Positions 1-9,302 of a stretch of 64,000 nucleotides of DNA are shown piece by piece (position 1 is the first letter of the stretch; each line of letters opens with the position of its first letter). The notes under the pieces were generated by a model. The model was not told the DNA's origin, ran no database searches, and saw only the letters and a program-made list of their open reading frames with translations. The DNA is taken from positions 27,594 to 91,593 of the forward strand of contig JAGBHM010000013.1 in the NCBI GenBank assembly GCA_017935505.1, in the 5' to 3' direction. Source of the stretch: Bacteroidales bacterium. Lineage in GTDB: Bacteria > Bacteroidota > Bacteroidia > Bacteroidales > UBA932. The position numbers and the translations under genes are program-made.

Positions 1-2689
1 AGGTCAAGCTGAGTCCCAGCATATAGGTTCTGCTTATTGGCAGACTCCATCCGATGTTTCCATAGATAGAGGCCACTTCAGGATCAAAATCCTTATTATT
101 TGAGAATGTAAGGAGATTTGTAGCGCTGAACGACAACTTCAGCTCCTCCATCTTCATTTTCTTTGAGATGGAAGCTGGTAGGGTATATGCAATATTTAAA
201 GATTTCAGTCTTATATAATTGTTCTTATAAACATAAAGATCTGAGTAATTTGAGTTGATAGGATAGTTTGCAGATGCCAGCATTGGAATATTGGTAATAT
301 CTCCCGGTTGCTGCCAACGATTAAGCATGTCTGCACTATATTTTGGATATTCTACATTACTCTGAGATTTTCGTGAATCATATACATCTCCCCCAAACGA
401 ATAGATGAAGTTGAGGTCCATTGAAATATTTCTCCAGGATAACTGACTTTGGAATCCACCGTATGCTTTTGGGTCTGCACATCCTATTATCTGTTGACTG
501 GCCTTTGTTATATCAGTTGTGGAATGTTTGCTATTGTTATCTTCTTGCATATGCCATAATGAATAACCGTTTTCGGGATCAACTCCGGCAAATTTATATC
601 CATAAAAAGAGTTTGGGCTAATTCCTGTTTTTGGAACGTATCTGGCTTTCCCTGAAGTAAATATCATATCGGGTTCAGTATCGGCTTTCAGCTTGCTGTT
701 TATTTTTGCAAGGTTTATTCCCAAAGTCCAGTTCCAATCCTTGGTTGATATAATTTCACCAGCAACAGATAGTTCAAGACCTTTGTATGATAATGTATAA
801 GGGGTATAGTTGATTTCTATTTCGCCAGTGATATTGTTGAGATTTGGCATTGGGATATTATTCATATCCAAATCAGAAATAAAATAGTTGGCATTAATGT
901 GCATTCTGTTATTGAAAAGTTTTCCATCAATACCTATATCTGCTTTGTTGTAACCGCAATATCTGTTGTCGATAATATATATTTTGTCATCAGTACTTTT
1001 CCTGTTTGTGCTGAGGTGGCTGTATGATGCTTTAAAATCCAATGAGGATATCCAAGAAATTCCTCTCAGGAACTCTTCGTTGCCTATATTCCAGACTCCT
1101 GATACGGCAAAAATGCCATTTGTTTTTCTGATTTCAAGGATGGTTCTTAAAGCCTCATGGCGGAAACTGGCCTGTATGGTGTATTTATTGTTGAAGTTGT
1201 AACCGACATTTGCAATAACGCTGTTTTTGGAATCCTTACTTTTTCCGGTTTTTTCAGATAAGCCTATCTGATTATTTGAAACATCGTACAGAACATCATG
1301 GATGACTTGGCTGTAAGTGTATTTTTCATACTCAAATCCCCCTTTTGCCCAAATGTTGTGTTTGTTTGCTATTTGTTTGTTCCAGCCAATATAGTTATAT
1401 GAGCTGATGCGTGATATTTTGGTATCTGTATTATAGTTCCAGCCGGCAATATCTTCTGAAGGGTATTGGGCTGTATAGCCAAGATATTCATTGTATTTGA
1501 GATCTTCGTACCCGAATCTGGTCTCAACAGTAAGCTCATTGAAAAGGGTGGCTTTAAGTGATTCATTTATATTAAGGTGTTCTGTTTCAGAATTATTATC
1601 CCTGAATTGGTTTGTGTATAGTGGGTTGTAGTAGCTATACGCCATACGGTTAGGGATATAAGGACGATCATATAAAGAACCATCGGAGTTATAGGCCGGC
1701 CATTGGTCCAAAAGGATAGCCCTTTCCATATAGAAAAGATTATCAGCGTCCTTTTCATCACTCATTCCGGTTTTTGAGGTTTTTGCATAAGAAATATTGG
1801 AATTCCACTCAAAGATTTTAAGGAATTTTTGTGCAAAATTGAATCTTGTACTGTACCTGTCGGCATCATTAATGGAAACTCTTCCCGGATCTTTGGTATA
1901 TGCTCCCGAAAGGTAATATCTGGTGTTGTCATTTATATTTCCATATATCGACAAGTTATAGTCTTGATATACAGGGGTGCGGTAAAGTATATTCTCCCAA
2001 TTGGTCAGTTGTGCTGTTTTGGGGATATACTCATCTGTGAGGCGTTGAGCGTATTGTTGGGCCCTCTCTATAGCTAGCTCCTTTGGAAGATAAGAACTGT
2101 AACTTTGGATTGAAGAGTTATAGTGCTGTTCATACATAAGCTCTTTATTCATATCAGCAGATACGGTTTCATAATTCTTATGGGCAAATGAAGGAGAAAA
2201 GCCTATGCTTGTATTAAAGCGTACATTAATCTTTTTTCCGCACCCTTGTCTGGTGGTGATAACTACTGCTCCATTAGAGGCCGCTTCTCCGTAAAGGGCT
2301 GTAGCTGCTGCATCTTTAATGACAACAACACTCTCTATATCTGCTGGCGCCAATGAATTGAAAATGTTATTGCTAATATTTCTACCTAAATCTCCTGAAT
2401 TTACAGCAATGCCATCTATAATATATAGTATTCTATTCGATTGGCTGGTAACCGACATGGTGTTGCGTATATTTATATCATATGCAGAACCTGTTTGTCC
2501 GGATTTGCCTACAATTCTAACTCCGGCCACTTTGCCGCTGAGTGCCGGTTCAAAGGATAGGGATGGCCATTGAGTTGATCTATTATATTTGATACTGTCT
2601 GATACTGGTATTTCCAGCTGTTGCGCTTTTGATTTGATAGAAATGGAGACAAGCAAAGCAACACAAAGAAAAGTGAGAAGTTTTTTCAT
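1..2689 (-). CDS. SusC/RagA-like TonB-dependent outer membrane receptor (C-terminal end cut by window edge)
   Basis: An unbroken minus-strand frame runs from ATG at 2687-2689 to the window edge (896 codons). It ends in GLSLT plus one base, so only about one residue and the stop should be missing, since these barrels usually finish in an aromatic residue. A signal peptide (MKKLLTFLCVALLV...SKAQ) is followed almost directly by the plug domain, with ILYIIDGIAVNSGD near residue 90 and the typical SusC stretch ADIESVVVIKDAAATALYG then VVITTRQG. The rest looks like an alternating beta barrel. The carboxypeptidase-regulatory-like domain usual at the N terminus of SusC proteins is absent, and 897 residues is short for the family. 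SusC proteins import glycans or peptides through the outer membrane with a SusD lipoprotein; the SusD gene would be expected just left of the window. Substrate unknown. Confidence 0.93.
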   Translation of the reverse strand, partial: MKKLLTFLCVALLVSISIKSKAQQLEIPVSDSIKYNRSTQWPSLSFEPALSGKVAGVRIVGKSGQTGSAYDINIRNTMSVTSQSNRILYIIDGIAVNSGDLGRNISNNIFNSLAPADIESVVVIKDAAATALYGEAASNGAVVITTRQGCGKKINVRFNTSIGFSPSFAHKNYETVSADMNKELMYEQHYNSSIQSYSSYLPKELAIERAQQYAQRLTDEYIPKTAQLTNWENILYRTPVYQDYNLSIYGNINDNTRYYLSGAYTKDPGRVSINDADRYSTRFNFAQKFLKIFEWNSNISYAKTSKTGMSDEKDADNLFYMERAILLDQWPAYNSDGSLYDRPYIPNRMAYSYYNPLYTNQFRDNNSETEHLNINESLKATLFNELTVETRFGYEDLKYNEYLGYTAQYPSEDIAGWNYNTDTKISRISSYNYIGWNKQIANKHNIWAKGGFEYEKYTYSQVIHDVLYDVSNNQIGLSEKTGKSKDSKNSVIANVGYNFNNKYTIQASFRHEALRTILEIRKTNGIFAVSGVWNIGNEEFLRGISWISSLDFKASYSHLSTNRKSTDDKIYIIDNRYCGYNKADIGIDGKLFNNRMHINANYFISDLDMNNIPMPNLNNITGEIEINYTPYTLSYKGLELSVAGEIISTKDWNWTLGINLAKINSKLKADTEPDMIFTSGKARYVPKTGISPNSFYGYKFAGVDPENGYSLWHMQEDNNSKHSTTDITKASQQIIGCADPKAYGGFQSQLSWRNISMDLNFIYSFGGDVYDSRKSQSNVEYPKYSADMLNRWQQPGDITNIPMLASANYPINSNYSDLYVYKNNYIRLKSLNIAYTLPASISKKMKMEELKLSFSATNLLTFSNNKDFDPEVASIYGNIGWSLPISRTYMLGLSLT

Positions 2690-2718
2690 ATTGCATTTGG
2701 TCAGTAATGATTATAATA

Positions 2719-2726
2719 CAAATATA
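2719..2726 (-). promoter_or_regulatory. Possible -7 element for the left susC-like gene
   Basis: On the minus strand TATATTTG matches the Bacteroidota -7 consensus TAnnTTTG, about 30 bases before the start codon. No good -33 TTTG is visible because the terminator hairpin lies just upstream. Weak call. Confidence 0.35.
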
Positions 2727-2758
2727 AAAAAAAATAGGTTGCCTTGGGAGAGACAACC
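2726..2758 (-). terminator. Rho-independent terminator after the nitroreductase gene
   Basis: On the minus strand GGTTG pairs with CAACC across 2737-2758 and is followed by an uninterrupted run of nine T (2726-2734). It separates the cyclophilin/HAD/nitroreductase transcript from the susC-like gene. A shorter T-run on the plus side could make it bidirectional. Confidence 0.65.
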
Positions 2759-2878
2759 ATATTTTTTTAACCTAAATCTAACCTATGAAAAAACTATTTG
2801 ACTTAAAATATTACAAAGCCTGTGCCAAAGTTTTTTTCTGAGGATAAAATTTTTAGATATTTTTCTGTTTTTTTGAGA

Positions 2879-3450
2879 TTATTTTAAAATCAGTTCATCC
2901 AATTTGCGTTTTGGAACGTGGTGGATGCCGTTCTCCTCTCTCCAATACTTATATTCATTATCTACAAGATCATCTACCACAACAACCTCTTTTGGCTTTC
3001 CAAGGGCAATCACCTGCAGAATCTCAAAATTTTCGGGAAGATTTACGATTTTTGAGAGGGCCTCCCTCTTTATGGAGGCGATGATGCATCCTCCATATCC
3101 AAGTTCAGTAGCCTGCAACAATATGCTCTGGGCAGTTATGCCGTGGTCGCACGATGGGGTGTTGGAGATATTTTTGTCGAGCAGCTGTATAATATATGCC
3201 GACGGCCTCTCTCCCTCTTCCGGACCTGGCCATTCTGTGAGATAGCCGGCCCAAGCCAATGTGGGAAACAGCTCTGCACACTCTTCAGGAGTATTTACCA
3301 ATATATACTTCAAAGGCTGTATATTTCTTGAGGCAGGAGAGAATCTGGCAGCCTCAACCATGAGCACCAGCTCCTCTCTTGAAATTGTTGTCTCCTGATA
3401 AAGCGACGGTAGCTTCTGCTCTTTTTTATGAGGTCAAGTACTTTAGTCAT
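2879..3450 (-). pseudogene. Nitroreductase family protein, broken by a 1-base frameshift near its N terminus
   Basis: ATG at 3448-3450 opens MTKVLDLIKKSRSYRRF, a typical nitroreductase start (the RRSxRxF motif contacts FMN phosphate in the family). The match then moves to another frame at 3400-3402: the expected continuation YQETTISREELVLMVEAA is one base out of register. The minus-strand text reads CGCTTTATCAGG where CGCTTTTATCAGG would keep one frame, so one T is missing from a T-run. The remainder (PASRNIQPLKYILV, TAQSILLQATELGYGG, VIALGKP) is a complete small nitroreductase of about 190 residues. The total of 572 bases is one short of a multiple of three. The first in-frame ATG after the break (3367) would drop the FMN-binding N terminus. 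It is last in the cyclophilin-HAD-nitroreductase run. It could be a real inactivation or a sequencing or assembly error. Confidence 0.85.
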
Positions 3451-3485
3451 GATCTTGATTTTAAATAGTTTACAAATCTTTAGAC

Positions 3486-4202
3486 TTATATGCCGGTATA
3501 ATTGAAAAGTTCCGGCAACTGATTGATCGAATCCAATTTTACCAGATTCGGATGGTCGAACTCTTCAACAACCTCGTGTGTCCATATTATTTCAGAGGGG
3601 ATATACACTGCACTTGCCCCAATCTCCAGCACCGGTTTGATATCCGATTTGAAGGAGTTACCAACCATTATGAACTCTTCCGGAGCCACATTACACTTGC
3701 TGAGCAAAGTCCTGTAGGCCGGAACATCTTTCTCAGACATTATCTCTATATGCGAGAAATATCCGGCAAGTCCCGATCTCTCTATTTTATACTGCTGGTC
3801 TTTCAGATCGCCCTTTGTGGCCAGCACAAGCTTGTGGGTCTTGTAGAAGTATGCAAGGGTCTGCTCAGCATGCTCATAGAGCTTCATTTGAGGTTGTACA
3901 GTCTTTTTGCCAATCTCCATAACTTTTATTATGAGCTCATTTGGAGCTTTGCCCCCACATAGTTCAATTGCAGCTTCAACAAGGGCTATGATGAATGTTT
4001 TTGTGCCGTAGCCAAGTAGCGGAATATTGCGCCCCTCCACCTCCATCAGATGTGCTACAGCCCTCTCCTCACTGCAAAAAGGGAGCATTGCCTGTGCAAA
4101 CTCCCTCTCTGCGTTGCGGAAATTTATCTCATTGTGCCAAAGTGTATCATCGGCATCAAATGCGATAACTTTTATATTCCTGTATAAATTGTTATTGGGC
4201 AT
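3486..4202 (-). CDS. HAD superfamily hydrolase (phosphatase-like)
   Basis: A 238-residue cytoplasmic HAD enzyme. Motif I is FDADDTLWH, supplying the nucleophile and general-acid aspartates; motif II threonine lies in LVLATKGD; motif IV is MVGNSFKSDIKP. The helical cap between motifs I and II is consistent with a small-metabolite phosphatase of the YjjG/phosphoglycolate type. The start chosen is ATG at 4200-4202 (MPNNNLYRN), which overlaps the stop of the cyclophilin gene by 11 bases. An in-frame ATG at 4244 would add 14 residues lying wholly inside the upstream gene and is unlikely. The substrate cannot be told from sequence. Confidence 0.85.
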   Translation of the reverse strand: MPNNNLYRNIKVIAFDADDTLWHNEINFRNAEREFAQAMLPFCSEERAVAHLMEVEGRNIPLLGYGTKTFIIALVEAAIELCGGKAPNELIIKVMEIGKKTVQPQMKLYEHAEQTLAYFYKTHKLVLATKGDLKDQQYKIERSGLAGYFSHIEIMSEKDVPAYRTLLSKCNVAPEEFIMVGNSFKSDIKPVLEIGASAVYIPSEIIWTHEVVEEFDHPNLVKLDSINQLPELFNYTGI

Positions 4203-4875
4203 TTTCTGTTGCTTGCGGTTGTGCGACAGGAGCTTCTGGCTCAATTTCAGTTATACTCTCAATTATAACAGGAGTGTTTGGAAGATCTCTCTTGACAGCA
4301 CCTGTAGGTACTGAAGCAATCTTGTCTATAATGTCAAGACCCTCGATAGTCTCGCCAAATACAGTGTATGCGCCGTCCAACTGGGCACATGCCTTCTCAT
4401 CCTGTACAATATAGAATTGTGATCCGGATGACTCCCTGTTAGGATTTGCAGCATCTCCTTTGCGGGCAGCAGCCAATGCACCTTTCTTGTGTTTGAGTTC
4501 AGGACGGAACTCTGCAGGAACATTGTAGCCAGGACCACCTGTGCCATATTTTGCAACAGCATTCGGATCTTTTGAAAGAGGATCACCTGTCTGGATCATA
4601 AATCCGTTGATAACTCTGTGGAACTGTATTCCATCATAAAATTTCTGGGTTGCAAGTTTAAAGAAATTGTCTCTGTGGAGAGGGGTCTCTTTGTACAATT
4701 TCACCTTGATTGTACCGAGATTGGTTTTGATTTCAAAAACTGGTTCTTCTGATTTCATCTTTACAACATTTTCTTCTTTAGGTTGTTCTTCTTTTACAGC
4801 CGGCTTGTCGGAATTTCCGTTCTTACAAGCAAAAAGCACAGTGGCGCACAATGCGAACAAGGCAATTTTTTTCAT
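4192..4875 (-). CDS. Cyclophilin-type peptidyl-prolyl isomerase lipoprotein
   Basis: A 227-residue protein with a lipoprotein signal peptide (ALCATVLFACKNG, lipobox cysteine about residue 17), a charged Lys/Glu linker, and a cyclophilin domain from about residue 47. Family motifs are present: FHRVINGFMIQTGDP carries the catalytic arginine and the FMIQ active-site run, SGSQFYIV the substrate pocket, and YTVFGETIEGLDIID the end of the fold. It is expected to isomerise X-Pro bonds of envelope proteins in the periplasm. The C-terminal tail is Pro/Gln/Glu-rich and disordered-looking. First gene of a minus-strand run with the HAD hydrolase and the nitroreductase, divergent from the patatin gene. 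Confidence 0.93.
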   Translation of the reverse strand: MKKIALFALCATVLFACKNGNSDKPAVKEEQPKEENVVKMKSEEPVFEIKTNLGTIKVKLYKETPLHRDNFFKLATQKFYDGIQFHRVINGFMIQTGDPLSKDPNAVAKYGTGGPGYNVPAEFRPELKHKKGALAAARKGDAANPNRESSGSQFYIVQDEKACAQLDGAYTVFGETIEGLDIIDKIASVPTGAVKRDLPNTPVIIESITEIEPEAPVAQPQATENAQ

Positions 4876-4915
4876 AATGATATCTGTTAAAAATTAGTTT
4901 CCGGTAGCGGTATCG

Positions 4916-4923
4916 CAAATTTA
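4916..4923 (-). promoter_or_regulatory. Possible -7 element of the cyclophilin gene
   Basis: TAAATTTG on the minus strand fits TAnnTTTG and sits about 41 bases before the start codon. No clear -33 element was found. Confidence 0.4.
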
Positions 4924-4962
4924 ATGATTAATTCTTTTTTATCGATATAAAATAATGATGTT

Positions 4963-7317
4963 ATGGGACTCAAGATATATTTGTCGGTAGCTGTGCTGAT
5001 ATTTTCCTGCTCAGCCATGATGGGGCAGAGTGTGGGACTGGTGCTTAGTGGAGGCGGTGCAAAAGGGTTGTCGCATGTAGGGGTTATAAAGGCTCTTGAA
5101 GAGTACAATATCCCGATAGATTACATTTGCGGAACCTCCATGGGAGCGATAGTGGGGAGCCTCTATGCTGCAGGACTCACTCCCGATGAGATGCTGGCTC
5201 TGTTCAAGAGCCGGGAATTTGCGGCATGGTACAAAGGTGAGCCGGAGCGTGCCTCTGCAACATATTTTTACAGAGATGCTCCCGATGCCGGGATGGTCTC
5301 ATTTGCAATTGCAAGAAAAAAAGAGGAGGACTACCGAAGGGCGAACCCTTTTGATTTGCAGAAAAGGCCAGGGCTGAAAATAGATCTGCCCACAAGTATA
5401 GTTTCGCCTTATCCTATGGATCTTGCTCTTATAGAGGTGTTTGCTCCTGCATCTGTTGCAGCGGGCGATAATTTTGACAATCTGATGGTGCCATTTTTTT
5501 GCATAGCGGCAGATGTGAAGAATAAGAAACCGCTGGTCATGAGAAAAGGCAATCTTGGGTCGGCAGTGAGGGCTTCCATGACCTACCCATTCATATTCAG
5601 GCCAATAACAATTGATTCTACATTACTCTTCGACGGTGGGTTCTACAATAATTTCCCATGGGACGTAATGTTGGAGGAGTATGCCCCTGACTTTATCATA
5701 GGATCAAAATGTGTAACAGGAGATAATCCTATGGATGAGGATGATATAGCAACGCATGTGGCAAATATGCTTGTGTCTCAGACAAACTATGAAATTCCTT
5801 CCGACAAGGGCATTGTGATAGAGAGGAAATATCCATACGGGGTTATGGACTTTCATAAAGTTGATGAAATTGTTGAGAGCGGCTACAGGAATACATTGTT
5901 GTACATAGAGGAGATAAAGGAGAGGGTGAAAAGGGAGCGTACTCCGGGGGAGGTTGATTCGATGAGAATTGCATTCAGAGGTGGTCAGCGGGCACTTCTC
6001 TTTTCTCCGGAGGTTGAGATTTGCGGTAATGTCGACAAGGCAGGCAAAGAGCTGGCGAAGGCTCTTGTTGTGAAGAATGCGCAGGAGCAGTTCAGTTATG
6101 ATGATTTGAAAAAAGGATATTACAAGGCTGTGTCAACAGGACGCTTCAAGACATTCTATCCCTATTATACAATTGGCAAGGATTCGCTCCTTACACTTAA
6201 AATACGGGCCAGCAAATCTGCAGCCTGGAGTCTCTCTGTGGGTGGAAATATCTCCTCCTCGTCGCTTAACCAAGGATTTATAGGGGCATCATACTCTCAC
6301 TTGTCGAGATATCCGTGGAAAGTCAGTGCCGGAGTTAATATGGGCAAGTACTACAAGGGTGGCTATCTTTTCTGGAGACACGATATAAGCATTTGGCCTC
6401 CGGCCTGTTACTCGTTGGAGATTACAGGCCACCAGTTTGACTACTACAATGGGAACCAGAACCTCTTTGCTGCAGACAGATTACCGGACAATATCAGACA
6501 GAGTGAATATTATGGCAGGGCAAATCTGGTTGTACCGTTGGCTATGGAGAGAAATCTGCTGCTGCAGTTCGGGGCTGTTGCAGGGGTGCAGTTCTACAAA
6601 TATTATCAGAACGGCAACTATATATCAACCGATATTGCCGACAAAACCTCCATAACTCTCTTTTGTCCGATGGCCGGGATTGTGCGCAATACACTTGATT
6701 ATTCGCTCTATCCAACCTCCGGCAGACATGATATGCTGATGTTCAGGTACAATTGTGCTACAGAATCATTTGCTCCAGGCGGCATATTTGAGGATTGGTC
6801 GGAAAAATATGGTGACAAAATGCACCACAAATATATTCTCAAGGCATATTCACATGCGTATTTCAGAATATCAGGCAGGTTTTCTTTAGGATATATGGCC
6901 GATCTCACGATATCAAACAGAAACAGCATGGCCAATTACATCTCTACAATGCTCTATATGCCGGCATTCAGGCCTGTTCCCCATAGCAATACTTTAATAT
7001 TGGAAAAATATAGGGCAAACTCTTATCTTGGAGTTGGAATTTCTCCTGTGATTTTATTGGCAAATTCACTATTTTTGCATGGAAATATCTCATGGTTCCA
7101 ACCCTATGAGAATATTGAGAAGCTGGATGATGGCGGATACCGGTATTCCGACGCTTTCCCAAGGGGTGCATTCCTTGCAAATGCAGCAGTTGTATGGCAG
7201 TCTCCTATAGGTCCTGTCTCATTTGCTGCAACCTATTATGAAAAGAGCAGACAAAAGTGGTATCCTCAATTGAACATCGGCTTCCTGTTGTTTAAAAAGA
7301 GATCGCTGGAGTTCTGA
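4963..7317 (+). CDS. Patatin-like phospholipase with C-terminal outer-membrane barrel
   Basis: 784 residues. A signal peptide (MGLKIYLSVAVLIFSCSAMMGQ) is followed by a patatin domain: oxyanion-hole loop LSGGGAKGLSH, nucleophile elbow GTSMG (Ser about 59) and dyad aspartate in DGGFYNN (Asp about 224). A short linker resembling a POTRA domain follows, and roughly the last 380 residues are aromatic-rich beta strands typical of a 16-strand Omp85/surface-antigen barrel. This is the layout of PlpD-type (type Vd) proteins, in which the barrel holds or exports the lipase. The expected role is phospholipid or lysophospholipid hydrolysis at the outer membrane. The flippase gene starts 4 bases after its stop, so the two are probably co-transcribed. 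Confidence 0.92.
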   Translation: MGLKIYLSVAVLIFSCSAMMGQSVGLVLSGGGAKGLSHVGVIKALEEYNIPIDYICGTSMGAIVGSLYAAGLTPDEMLALFKSREFAAWYKGEPERASATYFYRDAPDAGMVSFAIARKKEEDYRRANPFDLQKRPGLKIDLPTSIVSPYPMDLALIEVFAPASVAAGDNFDNLMVPFFCIAADVKNKKPLVMRKGNLGSAVRASMTYPFIFRPITIDSTLLFDGGFYNNFPWDVMLEEYAPDFIIGSKCVTGDNPMDEDDIATHVANMLVSQTNYEIPSDKGIVIERKYPYGVMDFHKVDEIVESGYRNTLLYIEEIKERVKRERTPGEVDSMRIAFRGGQRALLFSPEVEICGNVDKAGKELAKALVVKNAQEQFSYDDLKKGYYKAVSTGRFKTFYPYYTIGKDSLLTLKIRASKSAAWSLSVGGNISSSSLNQGFIGASYSHLSRYPWKVSAGVNMGKYYKGGYLFWRHDISIWPPACYSLEITGHQFDYYNGNQNLFAADRLPDNIRQSEYYGRANLVVPLAMERNLLLQFGAVAGVQFYKYYQNGNYISTDIADKTSITLFCPMAGIVRNTLDYSLYPTSGRHDMLMFRYNCATESFAPGGIFEDWSEKYGDKMHHKYILKAYSHAYFRISGRFSLGYMADLTISNRNSMANYISTMLYMPAFRPVPHSNTLILEKYRANSYLGVGISPVILLANSLFLHGNISWFQPYENIEKLDDGGYRYSDAFPRGAFLANAAVVWQSPIGPVSFAATYYEKSRQKWYPQLNIGFLLFKKRSLEF

Positions 7318-7321
7318 ACTG

Positions 7322-8851
7322 ATGGCAAATGCAATAAAGAAGCTGGCGGGTGAGACCGCCATTTATGGATTGAGCACTATTCTGGCCAGGATGATCAACT
7401 TTCTGATTGTCCCGCTCTATACAAGGGTGCTTACAACGGAGAGTTATGGTGCATATACCGAAATTATGTCCTATATCGCCGTGCTGCAGGTTATACTTGT
7501 GCTCGGCCTGGAGACAGGATGTTTCAGGTTTGCCAACAATATCAGGAACCAGATAAAGGAGAGTGGCGCTTCATTGGGGCTCAACCCTGAATCGCCCTTC
7601 TCAACAGCTCTTGCAACAACCATTACCGTCTCTATGGTATTTTTTGGTGCAATGGCTCTTTTTGCAACACCAATCTCCAACGTAATGGGCTATCAAGGCT
7701 ATTCCAATATGATAATATATACAGGAGGAATACTTGCCTTTGATTCAATTACGGCCATATTGTTTGCCCGCCTGCGCTATTTGCAGAAGGCATTCAAATT
7801 TGCGATTTTCAAAACCATAAAGATTATCAGTGAGCTGGGGTTCAATCTGCTGTTGTTCCTGGTGCTGCCTTCATATCTGGCATCACATCCGGAAACTCTG
7901 CTGCTGGACTTCATACCGGCAAAGCCTGATTTCTCATATATAATTTTTGCCGTATTCCTCAGTTGCGTAATATGTATGCTGCTCTTTATACCGGATTTGC
8001 TCAGAGTGGGCATATCGCTCAACAGAAAGTTGCTCAAGCAGATGCTGATATACTCTTTGCCGCTGATGATTGCAGGTTTGCCAGGTATTATAAATGAGTC
8101 TCTCGACAGAATACTGTTCCGCTTCTTCGCCCCTGAAAATGTTGATTGGAGGTCGGATTTGGGTATTTATCAGGCTGCCGTAAAACTGGCTGTAATAATG
8201 AACCTTTTTGTGCAGATGTTCCGTTACGCAGCCGAGCCATTCTTCTTTGCAAGAGAGAAAGAGAAGGATTCAAAAGAGCTCTACGCAAAGGTGATGGAGT
8301 ATTTTGTGGCATTCTGCATGTTGATATTTTTGGGCATTCTGGCCTATATGGACATTATTGGGCTGATATTGGGTAAGAATTTCAGGGGAGCTCTTGATAC
8401 TGTTCCTCCAATGCTTATCTCCTACATGATAGTGGGTGTGCTCTTCAATGTTTCGATGTGGTACAAATTGAGCGGCCATACAAAATTTGCCATAAATATA
8501 ACATTGCTGGGACTTGCAATAACAGCTGTGGTAAATATACTTCTTATGCCGCATTTCTCATATTGGGCCTCTGTATGGGCTCATGTGGCGAGTGGTGCGG
8601 CAATGTTGTGTTACAGTTTGTGGCTGGGTAACAGGTATTATCCTATACCATATAATTGGAAGAGGATAGGAAGTTACTTTTTTGTGGGGCTTGCCCTCTT
8701 TTTCCTCATCTCCGGAGCCGACAGAATTATTGCTGCATCTGCCCTTGGGGAGGGAACTGGAGCTCTGATTGCCAGACTCTGCGTTGGAACAGTGGCTGTG
8801 GTAGCATATATGGCATTTGCCTATGTAAAGATTGTAAAAACGAATCATTAA
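7322..8851 (+). CDS. Polysaccharide biosynthesis flippase (Wzx/MOP superfamily)
   Basis: A 509-residue integral membrane protein with about 12-14 hydrophobic helices. The N-terminal signature ([17 protein letters not shown], then [20 protein letters not shown]) is that of the oligosaccharide flippases of the MOP superfamily, which move undecaprenyl-linked glycans across the inner membrane. There are no glycosyltransferases next to it, so the cargo (capsule repeat, O-antigen or another lipid-linked sugar) is not indicated. It starts 4 bases after the patatin stop and is followed 10 bases later by dut. Confidence 0.9.
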   Translation: MANAIKKLAGETAIYGLSTILARMINFLIVPLYTRVLTTESYGAYTEIMSYIAVLQVILVLGLETGCFRFANNIRNQIKESGASLGLNPESPFSTALATTITVSMVFFGAMALFATPISNVMGYQGYSNMIIYTGGILAFDSITAILFARLRYLQKAFKFAIFKTIKIISELGFNLLLFLVLPSYLASHPETLLLDFIPAKPDFSYIIFAVFLSCVICMLLFIPDLLRVGISLNRKLLKQMLIYSLPLMIAGLPGIINESLDRILFRFFAPENVDWRSDLGIYQAAVKLAVIMNLFVQMFRYAAEPFFFAREKEKDSKELYAKVMEYFVAFCMLIFLGILAYMDIIGLILGKNFRGALDTVPPMLISYMIVGVLFNVSMWYKLSGHTKFAINITLLGLAITAVVNILLMPHFSYWASVWAHVASGAAMLCYSLWLGNRYYPIPYNWKRIGSYFFVGLALFFLISGADRIIAASALGEGTGALIARLCVGTVAVVAYMAFAYVKIVKTNH

Positions 8852-8861
8852 AATAAACGAA

Positions 8862-9302
8862 ATGGGAACAAAGGTTAAGATAGTGAACAAATCGGCATAT
8901 CCGGTGCCGGCATATGCTACGGAGCTCTCCGCAGGAATGGACCTGAAGGCAAATATTACAGAACCGGTAACAATAGCCTCTCTCGAAAGGGCTATGATCC
9001 CTACCGGCATTTATATCGAATTGCCTGAAGGATATGAGGCTCAGATTCGTCCACGCAGCGGCCTTGCTGCAAAATTCGGTGTTACGGTGGCCAATGCCCC
9101 CGGAACAGTTGATGCAGATTACAGAGGGGAGGTCAAGGTTATATTGGTAAATCTCTCAAAAGAGCCTTTCGTAATCAATCCGGGCGAGCGTATTGCCCAG
9201 ATGGTGATTGCAAAGTATGAGAAGATTGAGTGGGAAGAGGTTGAGGAGCTTGGTGATACAGAGCGTGGCGACGGTGGATTTGGTTCAACAGGAAGAAAAT
9301 GA
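8862..9302 (+). CDS. dut: Deoxyuridine 5'-triphosphate nucleotidohydrolase (dUTPase)
   Basis: A 146-residue trimeric-type dUTPase with all five motifs in order: [33 protein letters not shown] (catalytic Asp and Tyr), GERIAQMVI, and the glycine-rich C-terminal arm [11 protein letters not shown] that closes over the active site. It converts dUTP to dUMP and pyrophosphate, keeping uracil out of DNA and feeding thymidylate synthesis. The stop overlaps the next gene by 4 bases (ATGA), indicating translational coupling in the long plus-strand operon. Confidence 0.97.
   Translation: MGTKVKIVNKSAYPVPAYATELSAGMDLKANITEPVTIASLERAMIPTGIYIELPEGYEAQIRPRSGLAAKFGVTVANAPGTVDADYRGEVKVILVNLSKEPFVINPGERIAQMVIAKYEKIEWEEVEELGDTERGDGGFGSTGRK

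Noticed and set aside
1..2700. Apparent absence of a gene, with several short frames on both strands
   Set aside because: A single minus-strand frame runs through the whole stretch to the window edge and encodes a SusC-like receptor; the short frames are shadows.
2879..3367. A complete 162-residue nitroreductase starting at 3367
   Set aside because: Family-typical N-terminal sequence lies upstream in a second frame, so the shorter version starts inside a broken gene.
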